From NCBI RefSeq assembly GCF_003633775.1, contig NZ_RBIN01000007.1, forward strand, positions 1-64,000: DNA of 64,000 nucleotides, read 5' to 3'. Of this stretch, positions 41,018-49,911 are shown one piece after another; position 1 is the stretch's first letter, and every line of letters begins with the position of its first letter. This DNA is from Kushneria sinocarnis. Its GTDB lineage: Bacteria > Pseudomonadota > Gammaproteobacteria > Pseudomonadales > Halomonadaceae. The notes beneath the pieces were generated by a model. That model saw only the letters and a program-made list of their open reading frames with translations. It ran no database searches and was not told the DNA's origin. The position numbers and the translations under genes are program-made.

Positions 41018-41728
41018 TTTGGTAAAGGCCTGTATAAGAATTATGGTGACAATTAAAAAGGCCCGCTCACCTTACCCCAATACCCCAGTGCTGCAAAGAC
41101 TGAAAAGGTAGCGATAAAAGGCGCCATTTCAACTTATGGCACCTGCAAGTTCCTTGACTTCGAGGGTAAACGATCAGGTCGTGAACCTCGATTCGTACAG
41201 GATGACAGGCGCCCGGCGGCGGTCATTCGCGACAATTGCCGGAGAGCGCGAGGAGATCGCCCGGCGGCCCGCGTCCTCCGGCTGCAGGCTGCCGTGGTGA
41301 TCACCGTGCGGCGCTACCAGTGCCGGCGCTCATGAGGAAGACGACGTTATTGAACGGCTGCATGGTAATGGGTGGTTTAAACCCGGAGCGGTGCAGTGGC
41401 CGGGGCGTGGTCGGACAGACTCGGTCGCTTTTCTTCCGGGTGACTTCATTTATTATGCATGCGGCTGTCGATTAACTTCACATGGAAATTCTTTCTTACT
41501 GAAATTTACAATAATGACGGACATCAAAAGGCTCGCAGGCAATGAGTTGAGGTCGGAGCTGATCGTCAGACCTTGTACATCATCGTTCGTGAGTGGTCGC
41601 CGGGTTACCCTGTCGTTCGACTGAACGTTTCGCCCGGTTGCGATCATGCGCTGTGTCGTCGGCGCACCGACGAGCGAGGGCCGATCCGCAGTGGCGGGTT
41701 CTACAGGCAAGGCTGAGGCAGGAAGGAC
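41018..41728. other. Long intergenic region before a LysR gene
   Basis: About 710 bases between the divergent mepM-like gene and a LysR gene. The first 150 bases probably hold the mepM promoter. The stretch 41440-41520 is AT-rich compared with its surroundings and could carry a promoter. Short frames (for example 41236-41475) lack ribosome sites and family features. No tRNA, terminator or clear repeat seen. Confidence 0.6.
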
Positions 41729-42688
41729 ATGACACGTTCCAGAGTCACCCTGGCGCAATGGCAGATGCTGGCCGCCGTGGTCGATCATGGTGGTTTCGCG
41801 CGGGCGGCCGAGGTCATCCACAAGAGCCCCTCGACCATCAATCATGCCGTGCACAAGCTCTCCGAACAGCTCGGCGTGCAGCTGCTGGAAACCAGCGGGC
41901 GCCGGGTAGTGCCTACCGAAGCAGGCAGCATGCTGCTGCGGCGCGCGCGTCAGCTGCTCGAGGGCGCCGAAGCCATCGAATCGGTGGCGGATAGCCTGGC
42001 CCAGGGGCTGGAGGCCGAAATCTCGCTGGCGGTCGATCAGATATTTCCCCAGCAGGCACTGTTTCAGGCCCTGTCGGTCTTTTCCCGCGACTATATTCAC
42101 CCCCGTGTCCAGTTGCACGAATGTGTCCTCAATGGTGGCGTCGAGCTGCTGCAGGCCGGCCGGGCCGATCTGCTGATCACCGGTGTCAGCGTGCCCGGAT
42201 TTCTCGGCGAGCCGCTGACCCGGGTACGTTTCATTGCCGTGGCGCATCCCGATCATGCACTGCATCAGCTCGATCGCGCCCTCGACCTGCGGGATCTGCG
42301 CCGCTATCGCCAGATTGTCATTCGCGATTCGGCGCAGCATCAGAGCAGTGATCATGGCTGGCTGCGGGCCGAGCAGCGCTGGACGGTTTCGCATCTGGCG
42401 ACCGCGCTGGAAATGCTGGTTGAAGGACTGGGATTTGCCTGGGTATCCGAAACCCGGCTGCATCACTACCTTGAAACGGCGCAGCTTCAGCCGCTGCCAC
42501 TGCGCGCCGGTGCCGTGCGGGAGGTTCCCCTGCAGCTCTATTTCCGCGATGCCGATGGCGCCGGTCCGGCTGCGCGCGCGCTGGCGCATTCGCTGCGAGC
42601 TGCGGTGGCAGACTGTCCGGCATTGCAGCGCTCTGCGCTGATCGATGATGCCGTATCGGCCTTTTCGGGCGAACAGCCGATGTCCTGA
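41729..42688 (+). CDS. LysR family transcriptional regulator
   Basis: LysR-type regulator of 319 residues with an N-terminal helix-turn-helix (about 7-66; FARAAEVIHKSPSTINHAVHK) and an effector domain (AVDQIFPQQALFQALSVF onwards). The ATG at 41729 begins the conserved LAQWQMLAAVVDHGG segment. It is followed 90 bases later, on the same strand, by the glutathionyl-hydroquinone reductase gene, which it may control. That is inference from proximity. Effector unknown. Confidence 0.9.
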   Translation: MTRSRVTLAQWQMLAAVVDHGGFARAAEVIHKSPSTINHAVHKLSEQLGVQLLETSGRRVVPTEAGSMLLRRARQLLEGAEAIESVADSLAQGLEAEISLAVDQIFPQQALFQALSVFSRDYIHPRVQLHECVLNGGVELLQAGRADLLITGVSVPGFLGEPLTRVRFIAVAHPDHALHQLDRALDLRDLRRYRQIVIRDSAQHQSSDHGWLRAEQRWTVSHLATALEMLVEGLGFAWVSETRLHHYLETAQLQPLPLRAGAVREVPLQLYFRDADGAGPAARALAHSLRAAVADCPALQRSALIDDAVSAFSGEQPMS

Positions 42689-42778
42689 GCGGATAGTGTC
42701 GGCATACCTGCCGCGCCGGGGCTATCCTCGGGGAGTCGCAGGGTGCAGCAGCATCGCGCAGGATGATCACGGGAGAGC

Positions 42779-43786
42779 ATGATGGGACTTCTGATCGACG
42801 GCGAGTGGTTCGATCGCAATTACGACACCAAAAGCCACGGTGGTGAGTTTGTTCGGGAATCAGCACAGCTGCGCGAGTGGATTACCCGCGGTGGCGAGCC
42901 GGGGCCGGGAGGAGAGCCCGGCATTCCGGCAGAGACGGGGCGTTTTCACCTTTATGTTTCGCTGGCCTGTCCCTGGGCGCATCGCGCCCTGATCATGCGG
43001 CGGCTGAAGGGGCTCGAGGAGTTGATCGGGGTCTCCGTAACCAGCCCCTACATGCTGGACGAGGGCTGGACCTACCGGCTGGAGGAGGGCTCCTCCGGTG
43101 ATCCCATCAATGGCGTGCAGCGCCACTATCAGCTCTATACGCTGACCGATCCGCACTATACCGGCCGCACTACCGTACCGGCCCTGTGGGATTGCAAGCA
43201 GAACAGGATCGTCAACAATGAGTCCGCCGAGCTGGTGCGGATATTCAATACGGCCTTCGATCATCTGACCGACAACCGGCTGGACCTTTACCCCGAGTCA
43301 CTGCGCGCAGAGATCGATCGCATCAACGCCCGGGTTTATGACGACATCAACAACGGTGTCTACAAGACCGGTTTCGCAACCGAACAGAGTGTCTACGAGC
43401 AGCACTTCGCCACCCTGTTCGATGCGCTCGACTGGCTCGAGGCGCTGCTGGGCGAGCGGCGCTATCTGGCCGGGGAGTACCTGACCGAGGCCGATATCCG
43501 GCTGTTTACCACCCTGGTGCGCTTCGATGCCGTGTATCACGGGCACTTCAAGTGCAATCTGCGACGCATCGAGGACTATCCGCACCTTGCCGGCTACCTG
43601 CGCGAACTCTATCAGTGGCCGGGGGTGCGCGAGACGGTCAATTTCACTCACATCAAGCGCCACTACTACGGCAGTCACCGGGCGATCAATCCCACCGGAA
43701 TCGTGCCGCGCGGTCCGGCGCTGGACCTCGACCGGCCGCACGGACGCGAATGGCTGCAGGGTGCCGGAGTGATGCGACACGCCTGA
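42779..43786 (+). CDS. yqjG: Glutathionyl-hydroquinone reductase (YqjG/Xi-class GST)
   Basis: Cytosolic xi-class glutathione transferase that reduces glutathionyl-hydroquinones to hydroquinones. The 335-residue protein has the catalytic cysteine in SLACPWAHRAL (Cys64), followed by a typical EGWTY segment, TTVPALWD, and a C-terminal helical GST domain ending FTHIKRHYYGSH. Length and motif positions match E. coli YqjG. ATGs at 42779 and 42782 are both possible after GGGAG. It ends 13 bases from the convergent yaiI-like gene. Confidence 0.95.
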   Translation: MMGLLIDGEWFDRNYDTKSHGGEFVRESAQLREWITRGGEPGPGGEPGIPAETGRFHLYVSLACPWAHRALIMRRLKGLEELIGVSVTSPYMLDEGWTYRLEEGSSGDPINGVQRHYQLYTLTDPHYTGRTTVPALWDCKQNRIVNNESAELVRIFNTAFDHLTDNRLDLYPESLRAEIDRINARVYDDINNGVYKTGFATEQSVYEQHFATLFDALDWLEALLGERRYLAGEYLTEADIRLFTTLVRFDAVYHGHFKCNLRRIEDYPHLAGYLRELYQWPGVRETVNFTHIKRHYYGSHRAINPTGIVPRGPALDLDRPHGREWLQGAGVMRHA

Positions 43787-43799
43787 GGCCGCGACGGCG

Positions 43800-44252
43800 T
43801 CAGCGGCTCAGTTGGGTCAGGGTGCGATCGAAGGCGTTGGCGAATTCGCGGATGTCGCGACTGGTCAGTGCCGCCGGGCCGCCGGTATGTTCGCCGCTGG
43901 CGCGCAGGGTTTCCATGAAATCGCGCATGTTCAGGCGGGCACGAATGTTGTCGGCGTCGAGCGTCTCGCCGCGCGAGGTCATCACCCGGGCACCGCCCGC
44001 GATGGCCTCCTGCGCCAGCGGCAGATCCGAGGTGATGACCAGATCGCCGGGGGCCAGCCGCTCGATGATCTGCTGATCGGCGGCATCGGCGCCGCCGGGC
44101 ACCGAGAGCTGCCGGATGTAGGGCGAGCGCGGCAGGGGCAGGGCGTGATTGGCGACAAAGCAGGCGGTCAGCGCCTGACGCGTGGCGCCCCGCACGATGA
44201 TGTCACGGATGCTGCGCGGACAGGCGTCGGCATCGATCCAGAGCGTCGTCAC
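43800..44252 (-). CDS. YaiI/YqxD family protein (UPF0178, DUF188)
   Basis: A 150-residue protein of the conserved UPF0178 family, which has a PIN-like nuclease fold but no firmly proven activity. Family motifs are LWIDADACPRSIRDI at the N-terminus, VPGGADAADQQI and ITSDLPLA. I choose the GTG at 44252, with AAGGA eight bases upstream, because it places DADACP at residues 6-11 as in homologs; the longer frame has unrelated upstream sequence. Convergent with yqjG. Confidence 0.9.
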   Translation of the reverse strand: MTTLWIDADACPRSIRDIIVRGATRQALTACFVANHALPLPRSPYIRQLSVPGGADAADQQIIERLAPGDLVITSDLPLAQEAIAGGARVMTSRGETLDADNIRARLNMRDFMETLRASGEHTGGPAALTSRDIREFANAFDRTLTQLSR

Positions 44253-44618
44253 GGCGGATTCCTTGATCGGTACAGTGAGCGAAGTCAATAAGAGAAAGGT
44301 CTGCATGAATCGAAAGTATGTGCTAGGATAGCAGCACTTGCATGTGAAGACCTGCCATCCTGCTGAATCGCCCCCCATGAACCGCCGCTGCGACGGGGAC
44401 GATTTTCCCGAGGCGCAAGCCGCGCCAAGACGCATTGATGGAGCGCACGGGTAACTCCCCGGCGCGCGCATGGTCGCCACACGCCCCGAGGACCGACTGC
44501 CGACTCCGGCGGAACGTCTTCACCCGAGTGCGACCCGATTGACCTTCCGGCAGAAAGCAACCTGCTGCGTCAATCAGACATTTTCCACCGGCCCGATGGC
44601 CGGACCATAAGGTGTGAC
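44253..44618. other. Long leader region of the DEAD-box helicase gene
   Basis: A 366-base gap between the divergent yaiI-like gene and the helicase gene. A possible promoter is TAGGAT at about 44325-44330 with CTGCAT upstream, which would give a leader of nearly 290 bases. Cold-shock helicase genes often have long structured leaders. A 25-codon frame at 44377 lacks a ribosome site and is not supported. Confidence 0.45.
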
Positions 44619-46328
44619 ATGACCTCGACTTCCGCTGCCTCGCCGAATTTCGGCGACATGGCACTGCTGCCTGCCGTGCTCGAATCCCTTGATGCACTGG
44701 GCTACGAAACTCCGTCGCCCATTCAGGCACGCACCATTCCCACTCTGCTGGAGGGCCGCGATCTGCTGGGGCAGGCCCAGACCGGCACCGGCAAGACGGC
44801 TGCCTTTGCGCTGCCGCTGCTTTCCCGACTCGAACTGGACCGCCGCGAGGTTCAGGTACTGGTTCTGGCGCCCACGCGTGAACTGGCCCAACAGGTGGCC
44901 GTGGCCTTCAGCCGCTACGGTCAGAATCTCAAGGGGCTGGAAGTCGTCACCCTGTGTGGCGGGCAGGACTACCGCGATCAGCTGCGCGGCCTCAAGCGGG
45001 GCGGTCAGGTGGTAGTAGGCACGCCCGGCCGCGTGATCGATCACCTCGATCGCGGCTCGCTCACGCTCGAGGGCCTGAATGCCATGGTGCTGGATGAAGC
45101 CGACGAGATGCTGCGCATGGGCTTCATCGATGACGTCAAGCGGGTGCTCGAGGATACCCCGGGCAATGCCCAGCGCGTGTTCTTCTCGGCCACCCTGCCG
45201 CCGGAGATTACCCGTATCGTCAGCCGCTTCCTGGTCGAGCCGGAGACGGTGCAGATCGAAGCCAAGGCTGCCACGACCACCATCGAACAGCGACTGTGCC
45301 GCGTCGAGGGTCCGGCCAAGACCGAGGCGCTGGCACGTATTCTCGAAGTCGAGCCGGTCGATGCGGCGATCGTCTTCGTGCGCACCCGTGCCGCCTGTAC
45401 CACCGTGGTCGATCAGCTGACGGCCCGGGGTGTCGCGGCTGCAGCACTCTCCGGTGACCTTGATCAGAGCCTGCGCGAGCGCACCGTGATGCGCCTGAAA
45501 AAGGGCAAGGTCGATGTGCTGGTGGCCACCGATGTGGCGGCCCGCGGGCTCGACGTGCCGCGTATCACGCATGTCATCAACTACGACATGCCGCATGACA
45601 ACGAAGCCTACATCCATCGTATCGGCCGTACCGGTCGCGCCGGTCGCGAAGGCGTGGCGATCACCTTCGCCGGTGGCCGTGAGGCGCGGCGTGTACGCTG
45701 GCTGGAGCAGGCGACCGGGCAGCGCATCGAACAGATGGAGCTGCCGGATGAGAACGCCATCCGTACCCACCGTGCCGAGCGTTTCAAGGCGCGTGCCGCC
45801 GAGGCGCTTGAGCAGGGTGCCGATGATCAGCGTGAGCTGGTTGAATCGCTGATCGAACAGGGCCTGGATCCGGTGGACCTGGCCTGTGTCTTCGCCTCCA
45901 TGGCGCGCACCGATGAGCCGAGCATTCAGGCGCTGCCCAAGCCCGGGCGTGGCGGTGATCGCGACCGCGATCGCGATCGCGGTGAACGCGGCAATCGTGA
46001 CGGCAAGCCGCAGCGCCGCCGTGCCATGCCGCCCGCCGAGGGCATGACCCGCTATCGGGTGGCCGTGGGCCACAACGAAGGCGTCAAGCCGGGTCAGCTG
46101 GTCGGTGCGCTGGCCAACGAAGGCGGCATCGAGGGCGCGCGCATCGGGCGTATCGATATTCGCCAGTCCCACAGCCTGGTGGATCTGCCCACCAGCCTGC
46201 CGTCCTCGATTCTGGCGAAGATGGCGCGGGCCCGCGTTGGCGGTCGCACGCTGGATATCAGCGAGGATCAGGGGCGCCCGGAGCGGCGTCGCGGTGATGC
46301 ACCGGAGCGTCGTCAGCGCGCCTCCTGA
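44619..46328 (+). CDS. deaD: DEAD-box RNA helicase (DeaD/CsdA-like)
   Basis: ATP-dependent RNA helicase involved in ribosome assembly and cold adaptation. The 569-residue protein has a Q motif around TPSPIQ (31-36), Walker A AQTGTGKT (53-60), PTREL, DEAD (159-162), SAT, and HRIGRTGRAGR in the second RecA domain. Then come a helical linker, a charged Arg/Asp repeat (about 447-475) and a DbpA-type RNA-binding domain (RYRVAVGHNEGVKPGQLVGAL). This architecture fits DeaD better than RhlE or SrmB. Start ATG at 44619 with AAGG upstream; a strong terminator follows. Confidence 0.94.
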   Translation: MTSTSAASPNFGDMALLPAVLESLDALGYETPSPIQARTIPTLLEGRDLLGQAQTGTGKTAAFALPLLSRLELDRREVQVLVLAPTRELAQQVAVAFSRYGQNLKGLEVVTLCGGQDYRDQLRGLKRGGQVVVGTPGRVIDHLDRGSLTLEGLNAMVLDEADEMLRMGFIDDVKRVLEDTPGNAQRVFFSATLPPEITRIVSRFLVEPETVQIEAKAATTTIEQRLCRVEGPAKTEALARILEVEPVDAAIVFVRTRAACTTVVDQLTARGVAAAALSGDLDQSLRERTVMRLKKGKVDVLVATDVAARGLDVPRITHVINYDMPHDNEAYIHRIGRTGRAGREGVAITFAGGREARRVRWLEQATGQRIEQMELPDENAIRTHRAERFKARAAEALEQGADDQRELVESLIEQGLDPVDLACVFASMARTDEPSIQALPKPGRGGDRDRDRDRGERGNRDGKPQRRRAMPPAEGMTRYRVAVGHNEGVKPGQLVGALANEGGIEGARIGRIDIRQSHSLVDLPTSLPSSILAKMARARVGGRTLDISEDQGRPERRRGDAPERRQRAS

Positions 46329-46362
46329 TGCTTCAACGCCTGCCCTGCAGGTGATCGAGCCG

Positions 46363-46397
46363 ACAGCCGGCGCCCCCTGGGCGCCGGCTGTTTTTTT
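46363..46397 (+). terminator. Rho-independent terminator after deaD
   Basis: A 12-base perfect stem (ACAGCCGGCGCC / GGCGCCGGCTGT) with a 5-base loop, followed by seven T residues (46391-46397). Classic intrinsic terminator 34 bases after the helicase stop, right next to the end of the convergent DUF2147 gene. Confidence 0.93.
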
Positions 46398-46399
46398 GC

Positions 46400-46948
46400 T
46401 CAGTCACCGGTTGCCTGTTTCTCTTTATCAGACCCATCAGACAGTGCCGAGGCCTCGCGTCGCTGCCAGGTCCGGGTCTTGCCCAGCATCGAGACGCCGA
46501 TATAGCCGCGCCCCTTGAGCCTTTGGCCATCCCGGCTGACGCTGGCCTTGAAGTCATAGACCTTGCCGCTGTCGGGATCGAGAATCCTGCCGTTGCGGTA
46601 GTGTCCGGGCTGCTCGCCATCTTCCAGATTCCAGATGATCTCCATGCCCACGATCGGCTGATTGTGGCGTGCGCCTTCACACGCCTGGCAGCGCCGGTCG
46701 GGCTCGGCATCCGGACCGAGCAGCCGCACGACGGTGCCGGTATAGTGCCCCTGGTAGCCATCGATGCGTACCAGCGCCTCCGGCTTGCCGTGGCTGGTGT
46801 CGACTTCCCAGAAACCGGTGATCTCCCGCGCGTGGGAAGAAGCGGCATCAGCAGCAGGCGCAGCGGGCGATGCCATGGCGAGCAGGGGCAGCAGGGTCGC
46901 TGCCAGCAGTCTGAAACGGGGGCGAATGACAGGGTGAAGGCGGCTCAT
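46400..46948 (-). CDS. DUF2147 family secreted protein
   Basis: A 182-residue protein with a signal peptide (about 1-33; LLAATLLPLLAMASPAAPAADA). Its single domain matches DUF2147: ITGFWEVD at the start, YTGTVVRLLG, CQACEG, GMEIIWNLE, GRILDPDSGKVYDFKASV and GYIGVSMLGKTRTWQR. This periplasmic beta-barrel-like family has no established function. The last 20 residues are charged and variable. Convergent with deaD. Confidence 0.85.
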   Translation of the reverse strand: MSRLHPVIRPRFRLLAATLLPLLAMASPAAPAADAASSHAREITGFWEVDTSHGKPEALVRIDGYQGHYTGTVVRLLGPDAEPDRRCQACEGARHNQPIVGMEIIWNLEDGEQPGHYRNGRILDPDSGKVYDFKASVSRDGQRLKGRGYIGVSMLGKTRTWQRREASALSDGSDKEKQATGD

Positions 46949-47090
46949 CGAGCGCTCCGGCAGGCAGGGAATGTCTGCCTGCCAGCATAGTGCGCCGTCG
47001 ACAGACCGACCAGGGATTCGGCAAAGGCGGCGGTTATCTGCCAGACTGCAGGCTCGAAGCTGTCACTCGATCCACTGCAAGGGAGGTTAT

Positions 47091-47204
47091 ATGGCAAAGG
47101 GAGATCGTCGCAGTAAACGGGGCAAGATCTGGCTGGGTACCTTTGGCCGCCGCCGGCCGAAGACCGAACGGCAAAAGCGCCGTCGGCTACAGCGCATTGC
47201 CTGA
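47091..47204 (+). CDS. 30S ribosomal protein THX family
   Basis: A 37-residue, very basic protein (MAKGDRRSKRGKIWLGTFG then RRRPK) matching the THX family, small proteins that sit in the head of the 30S subunit. The ATG at 47091 follows GGGAGG. The typical core is [MG]KGD-x-KRGKI-xxG-[ST][FY]G. The gene is flanked by its own intrinsic terminator at 47244. Confidence 0.85.
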   Translation: MAKGDRRSKRGKIWLGTFGRRRPKTERQKRRRLQRIA

Positions 47205-47243
47205 CAGATCATGGTCTGATCGGGCCACTGCCTCCGATGCATG

Positions 47244-47268
47244 ACGCCTCCCTGACGGGAGGCGTTTT
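47244..47268 (+). terminator. Rho-independent terminator after THX gene
   Basis: A 9-base perfect stem (ACGCCTCCC / GGGAGGCGT) with loop TGAC, followed by TTTTCGTT. It lies 40 bases after the THX stop. Confidence 0.85.
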
Positions 47269-47306
47269 CGTTGCCGGAGCAGGCATCGCTGCTTGCAAGG
47301 GATCTG

Positions 47307-48701
47307 CTAGCCGACAAGCGCGTTGGCGATCAGCAGGGTGACCAGGGCGGCTGCCCAGCCCAGCGTGGTCGGCACCGACATGACCAGCAGCTGATGACGC
47401 GCATTGCGTACGCCCAGCATGCGATTGACCACCCAGAAATAGCTGTCATTGAAGTAGCTGAAGAAGAGTCCACCGAGACAGGCGGCCTGTGCGGCCAGCA
47501 CCATGTTGACGTCCGGCATCGAGGTGAGAATGGGCGCGGAGATGGAGGCGCCGGTGATCATCGACACCGTGCCGCTGCCCTGAACGAACCGGACCAGGGT
47601 GGCGATGATGAAGGGGATCAGCACGGATGGCAGTGCCAGTGAGGCAATATGCTGGCCGATGTAATCGCCGGCGCCACTGGCGCGCAGCACAGCCCCCAGA
47701 GCACCGCCGGCACCGGTGACCAGCAGAATGATCCCGGCGCTCTCGACCCCCTTTTCGAGATGGCGCAGGACGTCATCGCGCGGCATTTTCGGCACCAGGC
47801 CGTACACGGCGGTCAGTACCCCGATCCCCACCGCAATGACCGGATCGCTGAAGAACAGCACCAGCTGAACCGGGAAGGCAGGCTCGGGATTGCTCTCGCT
47901 GCCGGCGCCAGTGATCGCACTGATCACGGTATTGAGAAAGATCAAAAAGATCGGCAGCACGATCGGCATGATCGAGCGCGACAGCGGTGGCAGCTCGCTC
48001 TCCGGCAGCTGTCGCGGCGCCGATTCGGGATCCTGGTCGATCTCGTCACCGCTTTCGGCCCTGATCTTCTCCTCGATGCGCGGGCCCATGAAGCGGGCAT
48101 AGAGTACCATCACGATCAGCGCCGGTGCCGTGAAGACCAGCCCCCAGGCGATCATCAGTCCGATATCGACGCCGAAGATACCTGCCACGCCCAGCGGTCC
48201 CGGAGTAGGAGGGACGGCACTGTGGGTGACGGCCAGCCCAGCCGCCAGCGCAATGCCCAGCGCCAGCACCGAACGCCCGCTGTTGCGTGCCAGTGCCCGT
48301 ACCAGCGGGTTGAGAATGACATAGGCCGAGTCACAGAAGATCGGGATCGAAACGATATAGCCGGTCAGGGCCATGGCCCACTCTTCGCGCCCCTTGCCGA
48401 GCAGGCGCAGGATGGCATAGGCCATGCGCTGTCCCGCTCCCGAGACTTCCAGGATGCGCCCCATCATTACACCGAAACCGATCACCAGCCCGATGGTGGA
48501 CAGTGTGCTGCCAAAGCCGCTGGTGATGGCATCGATGACGTGATTGGGTGGCATGCCGCCGATGATGCCGGCCACCGAGGCAGCGATGATCAGGGCCAGC
48601 AGGGCATGCACCCGGGTGCGCAGCACCAGCGCAATCATGATGAAGATGGCCACCCCCAGGCCGATGATGACCTGGGGGCCGGCGGTTGCGGTATCCGTCA
48701 T
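47307..48701 (-). CDS. GntP family sugar-acid:proton symporter
   Basis: Inner-membrane permease of 464 residues with about 12-14 helices and GntP family motifs (GFGSTLSTIGLVIGFGVMMG near 62-81, IPIFCDSAYVIL, HSAVPPTPGPLGVAGIFG, YFNDSYFWVVNRM). It imports gluconate or related sugar acids with protons. Its neighbours act on four-carbon acids, so erythronate, threonate or a similar tetronate is the likely substrate. It is the second gene of a leftward pair with the DenD-like dehydrogenase, 67 bases downstream of it. Confidence 0.92.
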   Translation of the reverse strand: MTDTATAGPQVIIGLGVAIFIMIALVLRTRVHALLALIIAASVAGIIGGMPPNHVIDAITSGFGSTLSTIGLVIGFGVMMGRILEVSGAGQRMAYAILRLLGKGREEWAMALTGYIVSIPIFCDSAYVILNPLVRALARNSGRSVLALGIALAAGLAVTHSAVPPTPGPLGVAGIFGVDIGLMIAWGLVFTAPALIVMVLYARFMGPRIEEKIRAESGDEIDQDPESAPRQLPESELPPLSRSIMPIVLPIFLIFLNTVISAITGAGSESNPEPAFPVQLVLFFSDPVIAVGIGVLTAVYGLVPKMPRDDVLRHLEKGVESAGIILLVTGAGGALGAVLRASGAGDYIGQHIASLALPSVLIPFIIATLVRFVQGSGTVSMITGASISAPILTSMPDVNMVLAAQAACLGGLFFSYFNDSYFWVVNRMLGVRNARHQLLVMSVPTTLGWAAALVTLLIANALVG

Positions 48702-48768
48702 GGCAGATTGACTCCCGACAGTACTCTCGGATGGCCCGATCGAGGGCCGGCTGATGCGTCGTCATGGT

Positions 48769-49737
48769 TCAGGCGACGGGATGATCCATCTCCTCGAGAT
48801 GGGCACGAATCACGGCATCGAAATCGGCATCGGCCTCGAGCCCCAGTGCCCGGGCACGATGGGTTTCGAGCGCACCGGGCCAGCTGGCAGCAATCGCCTC
48901 GATGGCCGGATCGCGTTCGAAGCGCACAAGGCGCCGCGTCTCGCTGCCGACCTGGCGTTCCAGCGCCTTCAGCATTTCATCGACGGTGACGGTCAGTCCC
49001 GGCAGGTTGAAGGTGCGCCACTGCGCTCCCAGCGCTTCCGGAGTGAGCTGCAGGGCCCGGACAAGGTTGGCGACCACGGCGCGGGGCGAGGAGAGCCACA
49101 GCGGCAGATCGGTGGCCACCGGACAGACCGCTTCTTCTCCGGCCACCGGTTCGCGGATGATCGAACTGGCAAACGAGGAGGCTGCCCGATTGGGTCGTCC
49201 CGGGCGCACTACCACGGTGGGCAGGCGGCACACCCGGCCGTCGATGAAGCCGCGTCGGCTGTAGTCATTGACCAGCAGTTCACCGATCGCCTTCTGGATG
49301 CCGTAGGAGGAGCGCGGCTCGGGCGCGATATTCTCGGGTACCGGTTCGCTGGCGGGAGGGCCGAAAACCGCCAGCGAACTGGCAAACAGGAAACGGATCT
49401 GTTGTGAATGTGCTCGGCACTGCTCCAGCAGGGCGCGGGTAGCATCCAGATTGATGCGCATGCCGAGTTCGAACTCGGCTTCCGCCTGGGAGCTGACCAC
49501 GGCGGCCAGATGACAGACGGCGGTGGTGTCCTCGGTCAGGGCCTGCCGGATCAGTTCCGGGTCGCTGATGTCCCCGGTCAGTGAGGTGAGCCGCTCATCC
49601 TCGATGGGGCAGGGGGCGAGATCGAGCGAGGTGATGCGTGTAACGGCAGGCCTGTCTGGCGCAGCGGGTGTATCAAGCAGGGCGCGGATCAGCCGGCTTC
49701 CCAGGAAACCGGCCCCGCCGGTGACGACTACGTGCAT
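48769..49737 (-). CDS. denD: NAD-dependent D-erythronate dehydrogenase-like protein (DenD)
   Basis: NAD(P)-dependent epimerase/dehydrogenase of 322 residues with an N-terminal Rossmann motif (VVVTGGAGFLGSRL; GxxGxxG), LAAVVS, SSLAVFG and the catalytic YGIQK pair (Tyr-x3-Lys). Similar proteins (DenD) oxidise D-erythronate at C2 to 2-oxo-tetronate. I place the start at the ATG at 49737, preceded by GGGAG, because the Rossmann motif follows at once. It forms an operon with the GntP permease and is divergent from the FadR-type regulator, with a candidate operator between them. The exact substrate is inferred from the cluster. Confidence 0.85.
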   Translation of the reverse strand: MHVVVTGGAGFLGSRLIRALLDTPAAPDRPAVTRITSLDLAPCPIEDERLTSLTGDISDPELIRQALTEDTTAVCHLAAVVSSQAEAEFELGMRINLDATRALLEQCRAHSQQIRFLFASSLAVFGPPASEPVPENIAPEPRSSYGIQKAIGELLVNDYSRRGFIDGRVCRLPTVVVRPGRPNRAASSFASSIIREPVAGEEAVCPVATDLPLWLSSPRAVVANLVRALQLTPEALGAQWRTFNLPGLTVTVDEMLKALERQVGSETRRLVRFERDPAIEAIAASWPGALETHRARALGLEADADFDAVIRAHLEEMDHPVA

Positions 49738-49829
49738 GAGCAAACTCCCGAGCCTTGAGTGGTGCCGGCGTCTTCCGGGGAGCACGCCGACCAATGCATG
49801 ACTGACACCGATCACGATCGGTTGTAATG

Positions 49830-49840
49830 TTGTCAGACAA
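49830..49840. promoter_or_regulatory. Candidate GntR/FadR operator
   Basis: TTGTCAGACAA is a perfect palindrome around a central A and fits the FadR-subfamily consensus TNGTNNNACNA. It lies 93 bases upstream of the denD start and 72 bases upstream of the regulator start, suited to controlling both divergent transcripts. Confidence 0.6.
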
Positions 49841-49911
49841 ATCTGCTGTACAGGCAATCCCGTCTTTGGTCTGTGAGACGATGGTGGATGGGAGCAGCGA
49901 GGGAGCCGGAG

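Noticed and set aside
41236-41475. 79-codon frame in the gap before the LysR gene
   Set aside because: No ribosome site, signal or family feature; rare-looking composition and no support from context.
45951-46000. Arg/Asp codon repeat in the helicase gene as a mobile or CRISPR-like repeat
   Set aside because: It is a simple in-frame charged linker (alternating Asp and Arg codons) common in DeaD-type proteins.
44574-46172. 532-codon frame antisense to the helicase gene
   Set aside because: Shadow frame; the sense strand encodes all DEAD-box motifs and a terminator follows the sense gene.
47649-48989. 446-codon frame antisense to the GntP permease
   Set aside because: Shadow frame with His/Gln/Asp-rich composition typical of antisense to membrane proteins.
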